A stretch of 7,872 nt of DNA from Flavobacteriaceae bacterium (GCA_023141985.1 JAGLKH010000402.1:1-7872), one strand, 5' to 3'; shown: positions 1-6,884, counted from the stretch's first letter. The notes: a model not told the origin generated them from the sequence alone. A program made the numbers and translations.

Positions 1-888
1 TTCTCTATCCTTTTTAGTTTTTATCGCTGGATTCCATTTAATTAGCGTTCCTTTTGTCTTGTAATCTTCGTCTGTAAACCAAAGATGATGGATACAGACT
101 TCGGCAGTGATTTTTTTATCTTTTAAAGGCATTTTATTACTAAACAATTCTGTTTCTTTGCCAGTAGATAGATGAAACACATGTAATCTTGCTCCAGTTT
201 TTTTTGCAAGTTCAATAGCTTTTGATGATGACAAATAGCAAGCTTCTTCACTTCTAATTAATGGATGATATTTAATAGGAATATCTTCACCAAACTGCTC
301 TAAATATTTTTTAAAGTTGCGTTTAATAGTTGCTTCATCTTCGCAGTGTACAGCAATTAACAGGTCTGTACTTGAAAATATTTTCTCTAAAACTTCTATG
401 TCATCTACCAACATATTTCCTGTTGATGAGCCTAAAAATAATTTTAATGCAGCAACTTTTGTTGAATCTATCTTTAAAATTTCCTCAAGATTATCGTTAG
501 TACCTCCAAACATAAAAGAATAGTTACAATAGGAGGTTTTAGAAGCTATTTCAAACTTTTTTTCAAGTTCCTCAATCGTCGTCGTTTGTGGAATAGTATT
601 TGGCATCTCAATAAAAGAAGTTATTCCACCTGCAACTGCTGCTTTAGATTCGCTTTCAATTGTTGCTTTATGAGTTAGACCCGGTTCTCTAAAGTGAACT
701 TGATCATCAATAATTCCAGGAAGAACATAATTGTTTTCTGCATCAAACACCTCCACATTATGGGATTTTGGACTTATGGAATTTGAAATTTTTTTTATGT
801 ATTCATTTTCTATTAGAATATCTCCATTAAAAATAGTGCCTTCATTAACTATTTTAGCGTTTTTAATAAGTATCGTTTTGTTTTTCAT
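1..888 (-). CDS. pyrC: Dihydroorotase, class I-like (C-terminus cut off by the window edge)
   Basis: Cyclic amidohydrolase predicted to interconvert N-carbamoyl-aspartate and dihydroorotate, the third step of pyrimidine synthesis, in the cytoplasm. The window shows 296 codons from the ATG at 888. Family members are about 420-450 residues, so roughly the last third lies beyond position 1. The N-terminal beta-sandwich part (residues 1-55) leads into DDQVHFREPGLTHK (61-74), where R67 is the expected substrate-carboxylate arginine. EMPNTIP (94-100) carries the conserved asparagine N97. K149 in ALKLFLGSSTGNML is the likely carboxylated bridging lysine, H181 (AVHCEDE) and H239 (HVFHLST) are likely metal ligands, and the catalytic aspartate region is not visible. 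The usual HxH is here Q63-V-H65. I recall this as common in Bacteroidota copies, but it could mean an altered metal site. Allantoinase or hydantoinase is a less likely alternative. The glycosyltransferase lies upstream on the same strand, across a 129-base gap holding inverted repeats. Confidence 0.9.
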   Translation of the reverse strand, partial: MKNKTILIKNAKIVNEGTIFNGDILIENEYIKKISNSISPKSHNVEVFDAENNYVLPGIIDDQVHFREPGLTHKATIESESKAAVAGGITSFIEMPNTIPQTTTIEELEKKFEIASKTSYCNYSFMFGGTNDNLEEILKIDSTKVAALKLFLGSSTGNMLVDDIEVLEKIFSSTDLLIAVHCEDEATIKRNFKKYLEQFGEDIPIKYHPLIRSEEACYLSSSKAIELAKKTGARLHVFHLSTGKETELFSNKMPLKDKKITAEVCIHHLWFTDEDYKTKGTLIKWNPAIKTKKDRE

Positions 889-910
889 GTGTCTATCTAT
901 TGTTTTTTAG

Positions 911-991
911 CGGACACATGCCTGCATACCGTAGTGACGGTATTTCGACACGCAGGCATGCTGTTCGTTATCAGTCATTCCACTGGGTGAC
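911..991. repeat. GC-rich nested inverted-repeat element, REP/MITE-like
   Basis: In the spacer between the glycosyltransferase and dihydroorotase genes lies a block visibly richer in G+C than its surroundings. Its outer arms CATGCCTGC (917-925) and GCAGGCATG (952-960) are perfect 9-base inverted repeats. Inside is a second perfect 7-base hairpin, ATACCGT (926-932) against ACGGTAT (937-943), with loop AGTG. A third, weaker hairpin begins GTCATTC and ends GGGTGAC (974-991), with two G-T pairs. There is no T-run after it on the minus strand, so it does not look like a simple intrinsic terminator. The composition and nested symmetry suggest a dispersed palindromic repeat of the REP type. Only one copy is visible here, so that reading is an inference. 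Confidence 0.6.
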
Positions 992-1017
992 AAAAATTTT
1001 AACATGCTCGTTTCATT

Positions 1018-1743
1018 TTACTCTCTACCAAATAAACTTTTAAGCTTCATTGTAATTACTCCAAATATAGCTTCAGAAATTATGCCAGAACTTAATTTTG
1101 ATTCTCCTTTTGTTCTATCAGTAAATATTACTGGAACTTCGACAATTTTAAATTGTTTTATAAACGCTTTAAATTTCATTTCTATTTGAAAAGCATAACC
1201 TATAAATTTGATTTTATCAAGATCTATATTTTCTAAAACTTGCCGCTTATAACACACAAATCCAGCAGTTGTATCTTGAATTTTCATTCGTGTAATTATA
1301 CGAACATACACTGAAGCTAAATAAGATAAAATCACTCTTCCTATTGGCCAATTAACTACATTTACTCCTTTTATGTATCTGGATCCAATTGAAACATCAG
1401 CTCCTTCGATATGACAAGCGTTATATAATCTTATAAGATCTTTAGGATCATGTGAAAAATCTGCATCCATCTCGAATATATAATTATAATCGCGAGCTAA
1501 ACACCAATTAAAACCATGAATATATGCAGTACCAAGCCCTGCTTTTTCATGCCGCGTTTCAAGAAATAATCTGCCTTCAAATTCCTTTTGTAGTTCTGCT
1601 ACCTTAAGTGAAGTTAAATCTGGAGAATTATCGTCAACAACGAGAATATCAAAAGCTTTTTCTAAACCAAAGACGGTTCTAATAATTTCTTCAATATTTT
1701 CAATTTCATTAAACGTTGGTATAATAACAATAGCATCCTGCAT
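1018..1743 (-). CDS. Family 2 glycosyltransferase, polyprenol monophosphomannose synthase-like
   Basis: Predicted to transfer a sugar, most likely mannose from GDP-mannose, to a polyprenyl phosphate at the inner face of the membrane. The 241-residue protein is a single GT-A domain. It opens with VIIPTFNEIENI (6-17), then VVDDNSPD (35-42) for nucleotide binding, GLGTAYIHGF (69-78), the metal-binding DAD at 93-95 within EMDADFSHDP, GSRYIKG (120-126), DTTAGF (157-162), the acceptor-side QIEM (186-189), and R210 with KGESKLS (212-218). This order matches Dpm1-type enzymes. It has no C-terminal membrane helices, so it belongs to the short soluble or peripheral form rather than the form with GtrA-like or other membrane domains. 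The ATG at 1743 sits directly before the conserved first strand. The acceptor and donor cannot be proved from sequence; another polyprenyl-phosphate glycosyltransferase is possible. It is divergent from the DUF4271 gene. Confidence 0.88.
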   Translation of the reverse strand: MQDAIVIIPTFNEIENIEEIIRTVFGLEKAFDILVVDDNSPDLTSLKVAELQKEFEGRLFLETRHEKAGLGTAYIHGFNWCLARDYNYIFEMDADFSHDPKDLIRLYNACHIEGADVSIGSRYIKGVNVVNWPIGRVILSYLASVYVRIITRMKIQDTTAGFVCYKRQVLENIDLDKIKFIGYAFQIEMKFKAFIKQFKIVEVPVIFTDRTKGESKLSSGIISEAIFGVITMKLKSLFGRE

Positions 1744-1760
1744 TAAAAAAATAATTTTAG

Positions 1761-1768
1761 CAAAAGTA
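1761..1768 (-). promoter_or_regulatory. Candidate -7 promoter element for the glycosyltransferase gene
   Basis: The minus strand reads TACTTTTG, an exact match to the Bacteroidota -7 consensus TAnnTTTG, ending 17 bases before the start codon at 1743. No clear -33 TTTG lies at the expected distance, and an eight-base match is easy to get by chance in AT-rich DNA. The position within a 75-base divergent spacer is the main support. Confidence 0.4.
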
Positions 1769-1818
1769 AGTTATTTACAGGATTAATTTTATAGATAATT
1801 CTTCATAATTTAGCAAAC

Positions 1819-2463
1819 ATGTTACGCGAAATAATATCTAACGAGTGGTATACTATTTTAATTGTTTTAAATATCGGCATTTTAGCATTTGCTAGAGCAA
1901 CATTTTTTAATAGATTCAATGACTTTTTATGGGTTATTGGAAACTCTAAATATTTAAAAGTTTACTCCAGGGATCAAAAATTTATTGACCGGTTTGATGG
2001 TTTTTTGTTTTTAAACTTAATCATTTCTTTATCTCTTTTTTACTTTATTTGGCATAATACCTTTTTTGATTCTATCGCTTTTGATTTGATTCTTTTTTTT
2101 AAGCTCTTTGTGGGAATTGGTTCTTTAATTTTAATTAAAGTGCTAATAGAGCGGTTAATTGGTAGTCTTTTTGAGATTGATACTTTGATTGATTCTTATG
2201 TTTTTCAAAAAACAAATTATAAAAACTATATCGGGCTAATCCTTTTACCTATTAATATTCTATTAATTTTTGCCATAGAGCCTTCTAAAACTATACTTTA
2301 TGTTGTAATTGCCTTGATGTTCTTTATTAATTTGATTGGTTTTGTAACCTCTTTTAAAATGCATCAAAAGTTGATTTTAAACAACTTGTTTTATTTTATT
2401 TTGTATCTTTGCGCTCTTGAAATTGCGCCATATATAATTTTATATGGCCTATATAAACTATAA
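1819..2463 (+). CDS. DUF4271 family integral membrane protein
   Basis: A 214-residue polytopic membrane protein of unknown function. Hydrophobic stretches fit about six transmembrane helices: roughly residues 10-27, 60-78, 88-112, 136-153, 157-178 and 188-210. A basic loop at about 42-58 follows the first. The C-terminal LYLCALEIAPYIILYGLYK (195-213) is the signature I recall for DUF4271, a family largely confined to Bacteroidota. There are no obvious catalytic residues or cofactor motifs. The start at 1819 gives MLREIISNEWYT, which resembles family N-termini. The gene ends 17 bases before the HemD-like gene on the same strand, so the two are probably co-transcribed. This neighbourhood recurs in flavobacteria as I remember it, but a role in tetrapyrrole metabolism would be guilt by association only. 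Confidence 0.85.
   Translation: MLREIISNEWYTILIVLNIGILAFARATFFNRFNDFLWVIGNSKYLKVYSRDQKFIDRFDGFLFLNLIISLSLFYFIWHNTFFDSIAFDLILFFKLFVGIGSLILIKVLIERLIGSLFEIDTLIDSYVFQKTNYKNYIGLILLPINILLIFAIEPSKTILYVVIALMFFINLIGFVTSFKMHQKLILNNLFYFILYLCALEIAPYIILYGLYKL
2404..2411 (+). promoter_or_regulatory. Candidate internal promoter (-7 element) for the HemD-like gene
   Basis: TATCTTTG matches TAnnTTTG exactly and lies inside the 3' end of the DUF4271 gene, 69 bases before the HemD-like start codon at 2481. A TTG triplet sits 15 bases upstream across a T-rich spacer, shorter than the usual spacing, so only the -7 part is convincing. If used, it would let the downstream gene be transcribed apart from DUF4271. 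Confidence 0.35.
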
Positions 2464-2480
2464 GTTAGACTAGTAGAGCT

Positions 2481-3239
2481 ATGAAAGTGAAAACAATTTT
2501 GGTTTCTCAACCCGAGCCTAAGATAGAAAATTCTCCCTATTTTGATCTTCAACAAAAACAACGTGTAAAAATTGATTTTAGACCTTTTATACATGTTGAA
2601 GGTGTATCTACTAAAGAAATTAGATTACAAAAAGTAGATTTAAATAACTATACAGCTATTATTCTTACAAGTAGAAATGCTGTGGATCATTTTTTTAGAG
2701 TCGCCGAAGAAATGCGTTTTAAAGTTCCTGATACCATGAAATATTTCTGCCAGTCTGAAGCTGTTGCATTTTACCTGCAAAAATATGTGGTTTACAGGAA
2801 ACGTAAAATTTATGTTGGTAAACGTACTTTTAGTGAGCTTTCTCCTTTAATAAAAAAGTATAAAGACGAAACATTTTTACTGCCAACAACAGATAAGCTT
2901 AAACCCGAAGTTCCTAATATTTTAGATGGTCTCGGTGTTAATTGGAAACAAGCTACGTTCTATAAAACTGTAATCAGTGATTTGTCTGATTTGGCCAATG
3001 TATCCTACGATATTTTAGTATTTTTTAGCCCTTCAGGGATAGATTCGTTATTTCATAATTTCCCTGATTTTAAACAGAACGAAACACGTATAGCTGTTTT
3101 TGGGAATACTACAATTAAAGCTGTAGAAAACAGAAGCTTAAGAGTGGATATTGCTGCTCCAACTCCTGAAACACCATCAATGACGATGGCTTTGGAAAAG
3201 TATATTCAAAAAGTAAATACTAATAAAAAGCGAATTTAA
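2481..3239 (+). CDS. hemD: Uroporphyrinogen-III synthase (HemD) family protein
   Basis: Predicted to cyclise hydroxymethylbilane with inversion of ring D to uroporphyrinogen III, the branch point to haem, sirohaem and cobalamin, in the cytoplasm. The 252-residue length fits the family. HemD proteins are poorly conserved, and recognition rests on a few features: N-terminal ILVSQPEP (6-13), domain 1 AIILTSRNAVDHFF (59-72), the domain-linking region with FLLPTTDKLKPE (132-143), Y161 in YKT (161-163), which aligns with the conserved tyrosine of the family, and domain 2 ILVFFSPSGIDSLF (178-191). A basic tail (KKRI) ends the protein. It lies 17 bases after DUF4271, and its 3' end faces pckA across a shared terminator. 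No other tetrapyrrole gene is nearby, so it may be a second HemD-type paralogue with the main haem cluster elsewhere. The family is clear; the enzymatic role is moderately sure. Confidence 0.82.
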   Translation: MKVKTILVSQPEPKIENSPYFDLQQKQRVKIDFRPFIHVEGVSTKEIRLQKVDLNNYTAIILTSRNAVDHFFRVAEEMRFKVPDTMKYFCQSEAVAFYLQKYVVYRKRKIYVGKRTFSELSPLIKKYKDETFLLPTTDKLKPEVPNILDGLGVNWKQATFYKTVISDLSDLANVSYDILVFFSPSGIDSLFHNFPDFKQNETRIAVFGNTTIKAVENRSLRVDIAAPTPETPSMTMALEKYIQKVNTNKKRI

Positions 3240-3251
3240 TAGAAGCTGATA

Positions 3252-3291
3252 AAAAAAGCTGCGATTTAAAAAATTAAATCGCAGCTTTTTT
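3252..3291. terminator. Bidirectional intrinsic terminator between the HemD-like gene and pckA
   Basis: A perfect 18-base inverted repeat, arms 3252-3269 and 3274-3291, with the four-base loop AAAA. The core GCTGCGAT/ATCGCAGC is flanked by A-runs on the left and T-runs on the right, so the transcript from either strand ends in a stem followed by U residues. It starts 13 bases after the HemD-like stop and lies 16 bases beyond the pckA stop on the other strand, which is the right place to end both convergent transcripts. Confidence 0.93.
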
Positions 3292-3306
3292 ATTTAATAT
3301 TAATTT

Positions 3307-4917
3307 CTATCTCACATTTGGTGCTGCAATAATTATTTCATCATTTGCAAACTCTTCAAATTGCTTGAAATTTTCTCTAAATGCTCTCGCTAATTTATCT
3401 GCCGTATCATAATACCCTTTATCATTATTCCAAGTACTTCTAGGACTCAATACTTCAGTTGGTACATTAGGACATGTTCTTGGTTGGGCAACACCAAATA
3501 CAGAATGTATATGATAATTATCTCTATTAGCTTCTTCCAAACTTCCATTCATAGCAGCAGTAATCATAGCTCTAGTGTATTTAAGTTTCATCCTTCTGCC
3601 AATGCCATAAGGCCCACCTGTCCAGCCCGTATTAACCAACCATACATTTACATTAGCATCTTGCATTTTCTTGCTTAACATTTCTGCATATTTAGTAGGA
3701 TGCAAAGGCATAAAAGGCGCTCCAAAACATGCCGAAAACGAAGGTACAGGTTCATCAATCCCTGCTTCTGTTCCAGCTACTTTTGCTGTATATCCGGAAA
3801 TAAAATGATATGCTGCCTGACCTGGTGTAAGCTTGGATATTGGAGGTAATACCCCAAAAGCATCTGCTGTTAAAAAAAAGATGTTTTTAGGATTCTTACC
3901 TATAGAAGGCACTTGTATATTATCAATATAATGAATAGGATAACTAACTCTTGTGTTTTGAGTAATAGTAGTGTCTTCGAAATCTACTACAGCATTTTCA
4001 TCCATGATGACATTTTCAAGTATAGCTCCTTTTTTAATAGCATGATATATATCCGGTTCATTGACTTCAGAAAGATCTATTACTTTAGCGTAACAGCCGC
4101 CTTCAAAGTTAAATACTGTATTTTCATTGGTCCAACCATGCTCATCATCTCCAATTAATTTACGTTCAGGGTCTGCCGAAAGCGTAGTCTTTCCAGTACC
4201 TGATAAACCAAAGAAAATTGCTGTATCTCCATCTACACCAACATTTGCACTACAGTGCATTGGGAGTGTATTTTTAAAAACCGGTAAAATAAAATTTAAA
4301 GCCGAAAAGATTCCTTTTTTAATTTCTCCGGTATAACCCGTTCCTCCAATTAAGGCAATTTTTCTGGTAAAATCTAAAATAGCAAAGTTATGCTGCCGTG
4401 TACCATCTTCATTAGGAATTGCCATAAAACCTGGAGCATTTACAATAACCCATTCTGGTTTAAAAGTTTCTAATTCTTCTTCTGTAGGTCGCATAAACAT
4501 ATTATAAGCAAACATATTGCTCCAGGGCAGTTCATTGATAACCCGAATATTTGTTCTATAATTTTGATCTGCACAAACATAACAATCACGAACAAAAACT
4601 TCTTTATTAGATAAATAATCTACTACTTTACTATATAGTTTTTCAAATGCATCACTACTAAATGGAATATTAATATTTCCCCACCAAATTCTGTCTTTTG
4701 TAATATCATCCTTTACAATAAAACGATCCTTAGGTGAGCGTCCCGTAAATTCTCCGGTATTTACAGCTAACGCTCCTGATGATGCTTCCACACCTAACTT
4801 GTGAGATATTGTTATCTCTTGAAGTTGGTTTTGCGATAATTGATAATTAATCTGAGCATTTTTAATTCCATATTGTTCTAACGAAATCGATTTCGAAGTT
4901 TGGGTATAATCTACCAT
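3307..4917 (-). CDS. pckA: Phosphoenolpyruvate carboxykinase (ATP)
   Basis: Cytoplasmic enzyme interconverting oxaloacetate plus ATP and phosphoenolpyruvate plus CO2 plus ADP (EC 4.1.1.49), the entry step of gluconeogenesis. At 536 residues it is full length. Visible motifs in order: GRSPKDRF (59-66) with substrate-binding R60; GGTGYTGEIKKGIF (191-204) with K200/K201; H221 in LPMHCSAN; the P-loop GLSGTGKTTLSADP (237-250); the metal-binding D257/D258 in IGDDEHGW (256-262); and R323 in NTRVSYPI. K201, H221 and D258 correspond by motif to the Mn-binding residues of the E. coli enzyme. The P-loop and overall pattern identify the ATP-using class, not the GTP class. The start at 4917 gives an N-terminus of normal length. 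DUF423 lies 66 bases upstream on the same strand. A candidate -7 element and a 14-base palindrome lie in that gap, so pckA probably has its own promoter. Confidence 0.98.
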   Translation of the reverse strand: MVDYTQTSKSISLEQYGIKNAQINYQLSQNQLQEITISHKLGVEASSGALAVNTGEFTGRSPKDRFIVKDDITKDRIWWGNINIPFSSDAFEKLYSKVVDYLSNKEVFVRDCYVCADQNYRTNIRVINELPWSNMFAYNMFMRPTEEELETFKPEWVIVNAPGFMAIPNEDGTRQHNFAILDFTRKIALIGGTGYTGEIKKGIFSALNFILPVFKNTLPMHCSANVGVDGDTAIFFGLSGTGKTTLSADPERKLIGDDEHGWTNENTVFNFEGGCYAKVIDLSEVNEPDIYHAIKKGAILENVIMDENAVVDFEDTTITQNTRVSYPIHYIDNIQVPSIGKNPKNIFFLTADAFGVLPPISKLTPGQAAYHFISGYTAKVAGTEAGIDEPVPSFSACFGAPFMPLHPTKYAEMLSKKMQDANVNVWLVNTGWTGGPYGIGRRMKLKYTRAMITAAMNGSLEEANRDNYHIHSVFGVAQPRTCPNVPTEVLSPRSTWNNDKGYYDTADKLARAFRENFKQFEEFANDEIIIAAPNVR

Positions 4918-4941
4918 AAATTCTTGTGTTGTTTATCAATA

Positions 4942-4949
4942 CAAAACTA
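4942..4949 (-). promoter_or_regulatory. Candidate -7 promoter element for pckA
   Basis: The minus strand reads TAGTTTTG, an exact TAnnTTTG match, ending 24 bases before the pckA start codon. No TTTG is found at the -33 spacing; that region is instead occupied by a palindrome (4968-4981). The placement in the 66-base gap behind DUF423 makes it a reasonable promoter, but it is unproven. Confidence 0.45.
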
Positions 4950-4967
4950 TAATATTATTTTAAAGAT

Positions 4968-4981
4968 ACATTTATAAATGT
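4968..4981. promoter_or_regulatory. 14-base perfect palindrome upstream of pckA, possible operator
   Basis: ACATTTATAAATGT is a perfect palindrome whose pckA-proximal edge is 18 bases upstream of the candidate -7 box, so it overlaps where the -33 element should be. It also begins only 3 bases beyond the DUF423 stop codon. It could be a binding site for a dimeric regulator. It is made almost only of A and T, so chance is a serious alternative. Confidence 0.3.
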
Positions 4982-4983
4982 GA

Positions 4984-5373
4984 TTATTTAGCCTTCATTT
5001 TAAAAAAGCTTATCAACAAAAGCGCCCAAGAAACAATAAATAACAATCCTCCAATTGGGGTTATAAATCCTATAGTTTTAAAATCAAAACTTGTGAGGTT
5101 ATTTGTAGCCAAACCATAGATAGAGCCTGAAAAAAACAGTACACCAAAAATTATTAAATAGAACAGTGTTTTTTTTGTTTTTTGCTGAATCAATGTAGTA
5201 CTGCCAACAAATAAAAGCACTATTGCATGGTACATTTGATAGCGTACTCCCGTTTCAAAAGTTTGTAGCGCATCAACTGAAATTATAGCCTTTAACCCAT
5301 GTGCGCCAAAAGCGCCGAAAGCAATACTTAATAAGCCTAAAAGAGAAGCGGTAACTAATATTGGTTTGTTCAT
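4984..5373 (-). CDS. DUF423 family small membrane protein
   Basis: A 129-residue inner-membrane protein of unknown function, of the usual DUF423 length. It has about four hydrophobic helices (roughly residues 5-26, 46-62, 68-90 and 100-124) and the family's signature blocks: AFGAFGAHGL (18-27), TGVRYQMYHAIVLL (41-54), FFSGSIY (80-86) and TPIGGLLFIVSWALL (105-119). The tail is basic (KMKAK). The reading frame is open further upstream to an ATG at 5475. I chose the ATG at 5373 because the family begins right there (MNKPILVTAS), and the extra 34 residues are polar, unlike the family, and would nearly abut the divergent saccharopine dehydrogenase start. The gene precedes pckA by 66 bases on the same strand, so read-through from here could contribute to pckA expression. 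No biochemical role can be assigned. Confidence 0.92.
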   Translation of the reverse strand: MNKPILVTASLLGLLSIAFGAFGAHGLKAIISVDALQTFETGVRYQMYHAIVLLFVGSTTLIQQKTKKTLFYLIIFGVLFFSGSIYGLATNNLTSFDFKTIGFITPIGGLLFIVSWALLLISFFKMKAK

Positions 5374-5452
5374 AATATATTTATGTTTTGAGTTTCTATA
5401 ACAGTTACATTTTATTACATTCGTCTTTGTAAATGATTTATTTGCAATAAAA

Positions 5453-5484
5453 CAAAAATACTCAACAATTCTCACTATGCGAAA
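5453..5484 (-). promoter_or_regulatory. Candidate promoter for the DUF423 gene
   Basis: On the minus strand TTTC (5481-5484), one base off the -33 consensus TTTG, is followed by a 20-base spacer and TATTTTTG (5453-5460), an exact TAnnTTTG -7 element. The spacing fits Bacteroidota sigma factor promoters. The -33 part would lie inside codons 2-3 of the divergent saccharopine dehydrogenase gene, and the transcript would carry a leader of roughly 75 bases before the DUF423 start at 5373. The leader length also argues against the ATG at 5475 as the DUF423 start. Confidence 0.4.
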
Positions 5485-6841
5485 GATATTAATTATTGGT
5501 TCAGGTAAATCTTCATCCTACCTTATAAAATATTTTTTAGACAAATCTGAATCTGAAAATTTGCATATTACTATTGGTGATATCAATATAGAAAATGCAA
5601 AAAAGCTGATTAAAAATCATGAAAACGCTCAAGTAGTAATACTTGATGTTTTTGACCAACAGTCAAGGGCAAATGCAATTAAGGGTGCAGATATTGTGAT
5701 ATCCATGCTTCCTGCGCGTTTACATATTGAAGTTGCCAAAGATTGTATTACTTATGGCAAGAATATGGTTACCGCATCGTATGTAAGTCCTGAAATGCAA
5801 GCGCTAGACGATGCCGTTAAAGCCAAAGGGCTCATTTTTATGAACGAAATAGGTGTAGATCCTGGAATAGATCATATGAGTGCGATGCAAGTTATTGACA
5901 GGATTCGTGAAAAAGGCGGAAAACTAATTTTGTTCGAATCGTTTACAGGTGGTTTAGTTGCTCCAGAAAGTGATAATAACCTTTGGAATTATAAGTTTAC
6001 CTGGAATCCAAGAAATGTGGTTGTAGCCGGACAAGGTGGAGCCGCAAAATTCTTGCAAGAAGGGAAATACAAATACATTCCTTATAATAGATTATTTAGA
6101 CGAACCGAATTTTTGGAAGTTGAAGGCTTTGGACGTTTTGAAGCTTATGCTAACCGAGATTCTCTAAAGTACCAAAGTGCTTATGGACTCAATAATATTA
6201 AAACCTTATATCGTGGTACAATACGTCGTGTAGGTTTTAGTCGCGCCTGGAATATGTTTGTACAATTAGGAATGACTGATGATAGCTATACCATAGATGA
6301 CAGCGAAAACATGAGCTATCGTGATTTTGTAAATGCTTTTCTGCCATATAGTCCAACAGATTCTGTAGAATTAAAATTTAGACATTGTTTAAAAATTGAG
6401 CAAGATGATATTATTTGGGATAAGCTTGAAGAATTAAATATTTTTAGTTCAACAAAAATGGTGGAACTTAAAAAGGCTACTCCTGCTCAAATCTTGCGAA
6501 AAATATTAATGGATACCTGGACTCTTGGGCAAGAGGATAAAGATATGATTGTGATGTATCATAAATTTGGTTATGAATTGAATGGTAAAACACATCAAAT
6601 CGATTCTACAATGGTTACTATCGGAGAAAATCAAACCTATACAGCTATGGCAAAAACTGTTGGTTTGCCGGTAGCAATGTCTACTCTTGATATTTTAAAT
6701 GGAAAAGTTAAAACTCCAGGTGTACAAATTCCTATCCATAAAGAAGTTTATGAGCCAATATTGAAAGAATTAAAAGAACATGGCATTAGTTTTTATGAAA
6801 AAGAAGTTTCTTATTTAGGCTATAACCCTTTAAATATTTAA
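5477..6841 (+). CDS. Saccharopine dehydrogenase (glutamate-forming type), LYS9-like
   Basis: NAD(P)-dependent cytoplasmic oxidoreductase predicted to interconvert saccharopine and 2-aminoadipate 6-semialdehyde plus glutamate. In this setting lysine breakdown is more likely than the fungal biosynthetic direction. The 454 residues match saccharopine reductases. The Rossmann start ILIIGSGKSSSYL (4-16) carries GxG with serines where many family members have a glycine or alanine, and D35 ends strand 2. Further motifs are ISMLPARLH (75-83), TASYVSPEM (99-107), the substrate-region EIGVDPGIDHM (124-134), GGLVAPESDNNLWNYKFTW (158-176) and, later, LYRGTIRRVGF. These blocks resemble yeast Lys9 more than the lysine-forming Lys1 type. 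No lysine-ketoglutarate reductase is fused or adjacent in this window, so its pathway partner lies elsewhere. It is followed 125 bases later by an Lrp/AsnC regulator on the same strand and is divergent from DUF423 across 103 bases. The start at 5477 is fixed by the Rossmann strand. Confidence 0.9.
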   Translation: MRKILIIGSGKSSSYLIKYFLDKSESENLHITIGDINIENAKKLIKNHENAQVVILDVFDQQSRANAIKGADIVISMLPARLHIEVAKDCITYGKNMVTASYVSPEMQALDDAVKAKGLIFMNEIGVDPGIDHMSAMQVIDRIREKGGKLILFESFTGGLVAPESDNNLWNYKFTWNPRNVVVAGQGGAAKFLQEGKYKYIPYNRLFRRTEFLEVEGFGRFEAYANRDSLKYQSAYGLNNIKTLYRGTIRRVGFSRAWNMFVQLGMTDDSYTIDDSENMSYRDFVNAFLPYSPTDSVELKFRHCLKIEQDDIIWDKLEELNIFSSTKMVELKKATPAQILRKILMDTWTLGQEDKDMIVMYHKFGYELNGKTHQIDSTMVTIGENQTYTAMAKTVGLPVAMSTLDILNGKVKTPGVQIPIHKEVYEPILKELKEHGISFYEKEVSYLGYNPLNI

Positions 6842-6884
6842 TTTTTTTAAGAAATACTCTTTATTTTAATCATTTTTTACAATA

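Noticed and set aside
911..991. Intrinsic terminator for the glycosyltransferase gene
   Set aside because: The stems are strong, but no run of T follows them on the minus strand, and the three-hairpin layout is unlike a simple terminator.
1062..1069. Minus-strand TATATTTG as a promoter for dihydroorotase
   Set aside because: It matches TAnnTTTG but lies inside the glycosyltransferase coding region, about 175 bases before the dihydroorotase start, without a -33 partner. Chance is the simpler explanation.
1004..1189. Rightward 61-codon open frame opposite the end of the glycosyltransferase
   Set aside because: It is antisense to a well-supported gene, lacks any family feature, and is explained by AT-rich reverse-frame openness.
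3484..4336. Three short rightward open frames inside pckA
   Set aside because: All are antisense shadows of a highly conserved enzyme, with no recognisable domains or initiation signals.
5374..5475. N-terminal extension of DUF423 to an ATG at 5475
   Set aside because: The added 34 residues are polar and do not resemble the family. The extension would fill the divergent spacer and include the candidate promoter, and the ATG at 5373 starts exactly at the conserved N-terminus.
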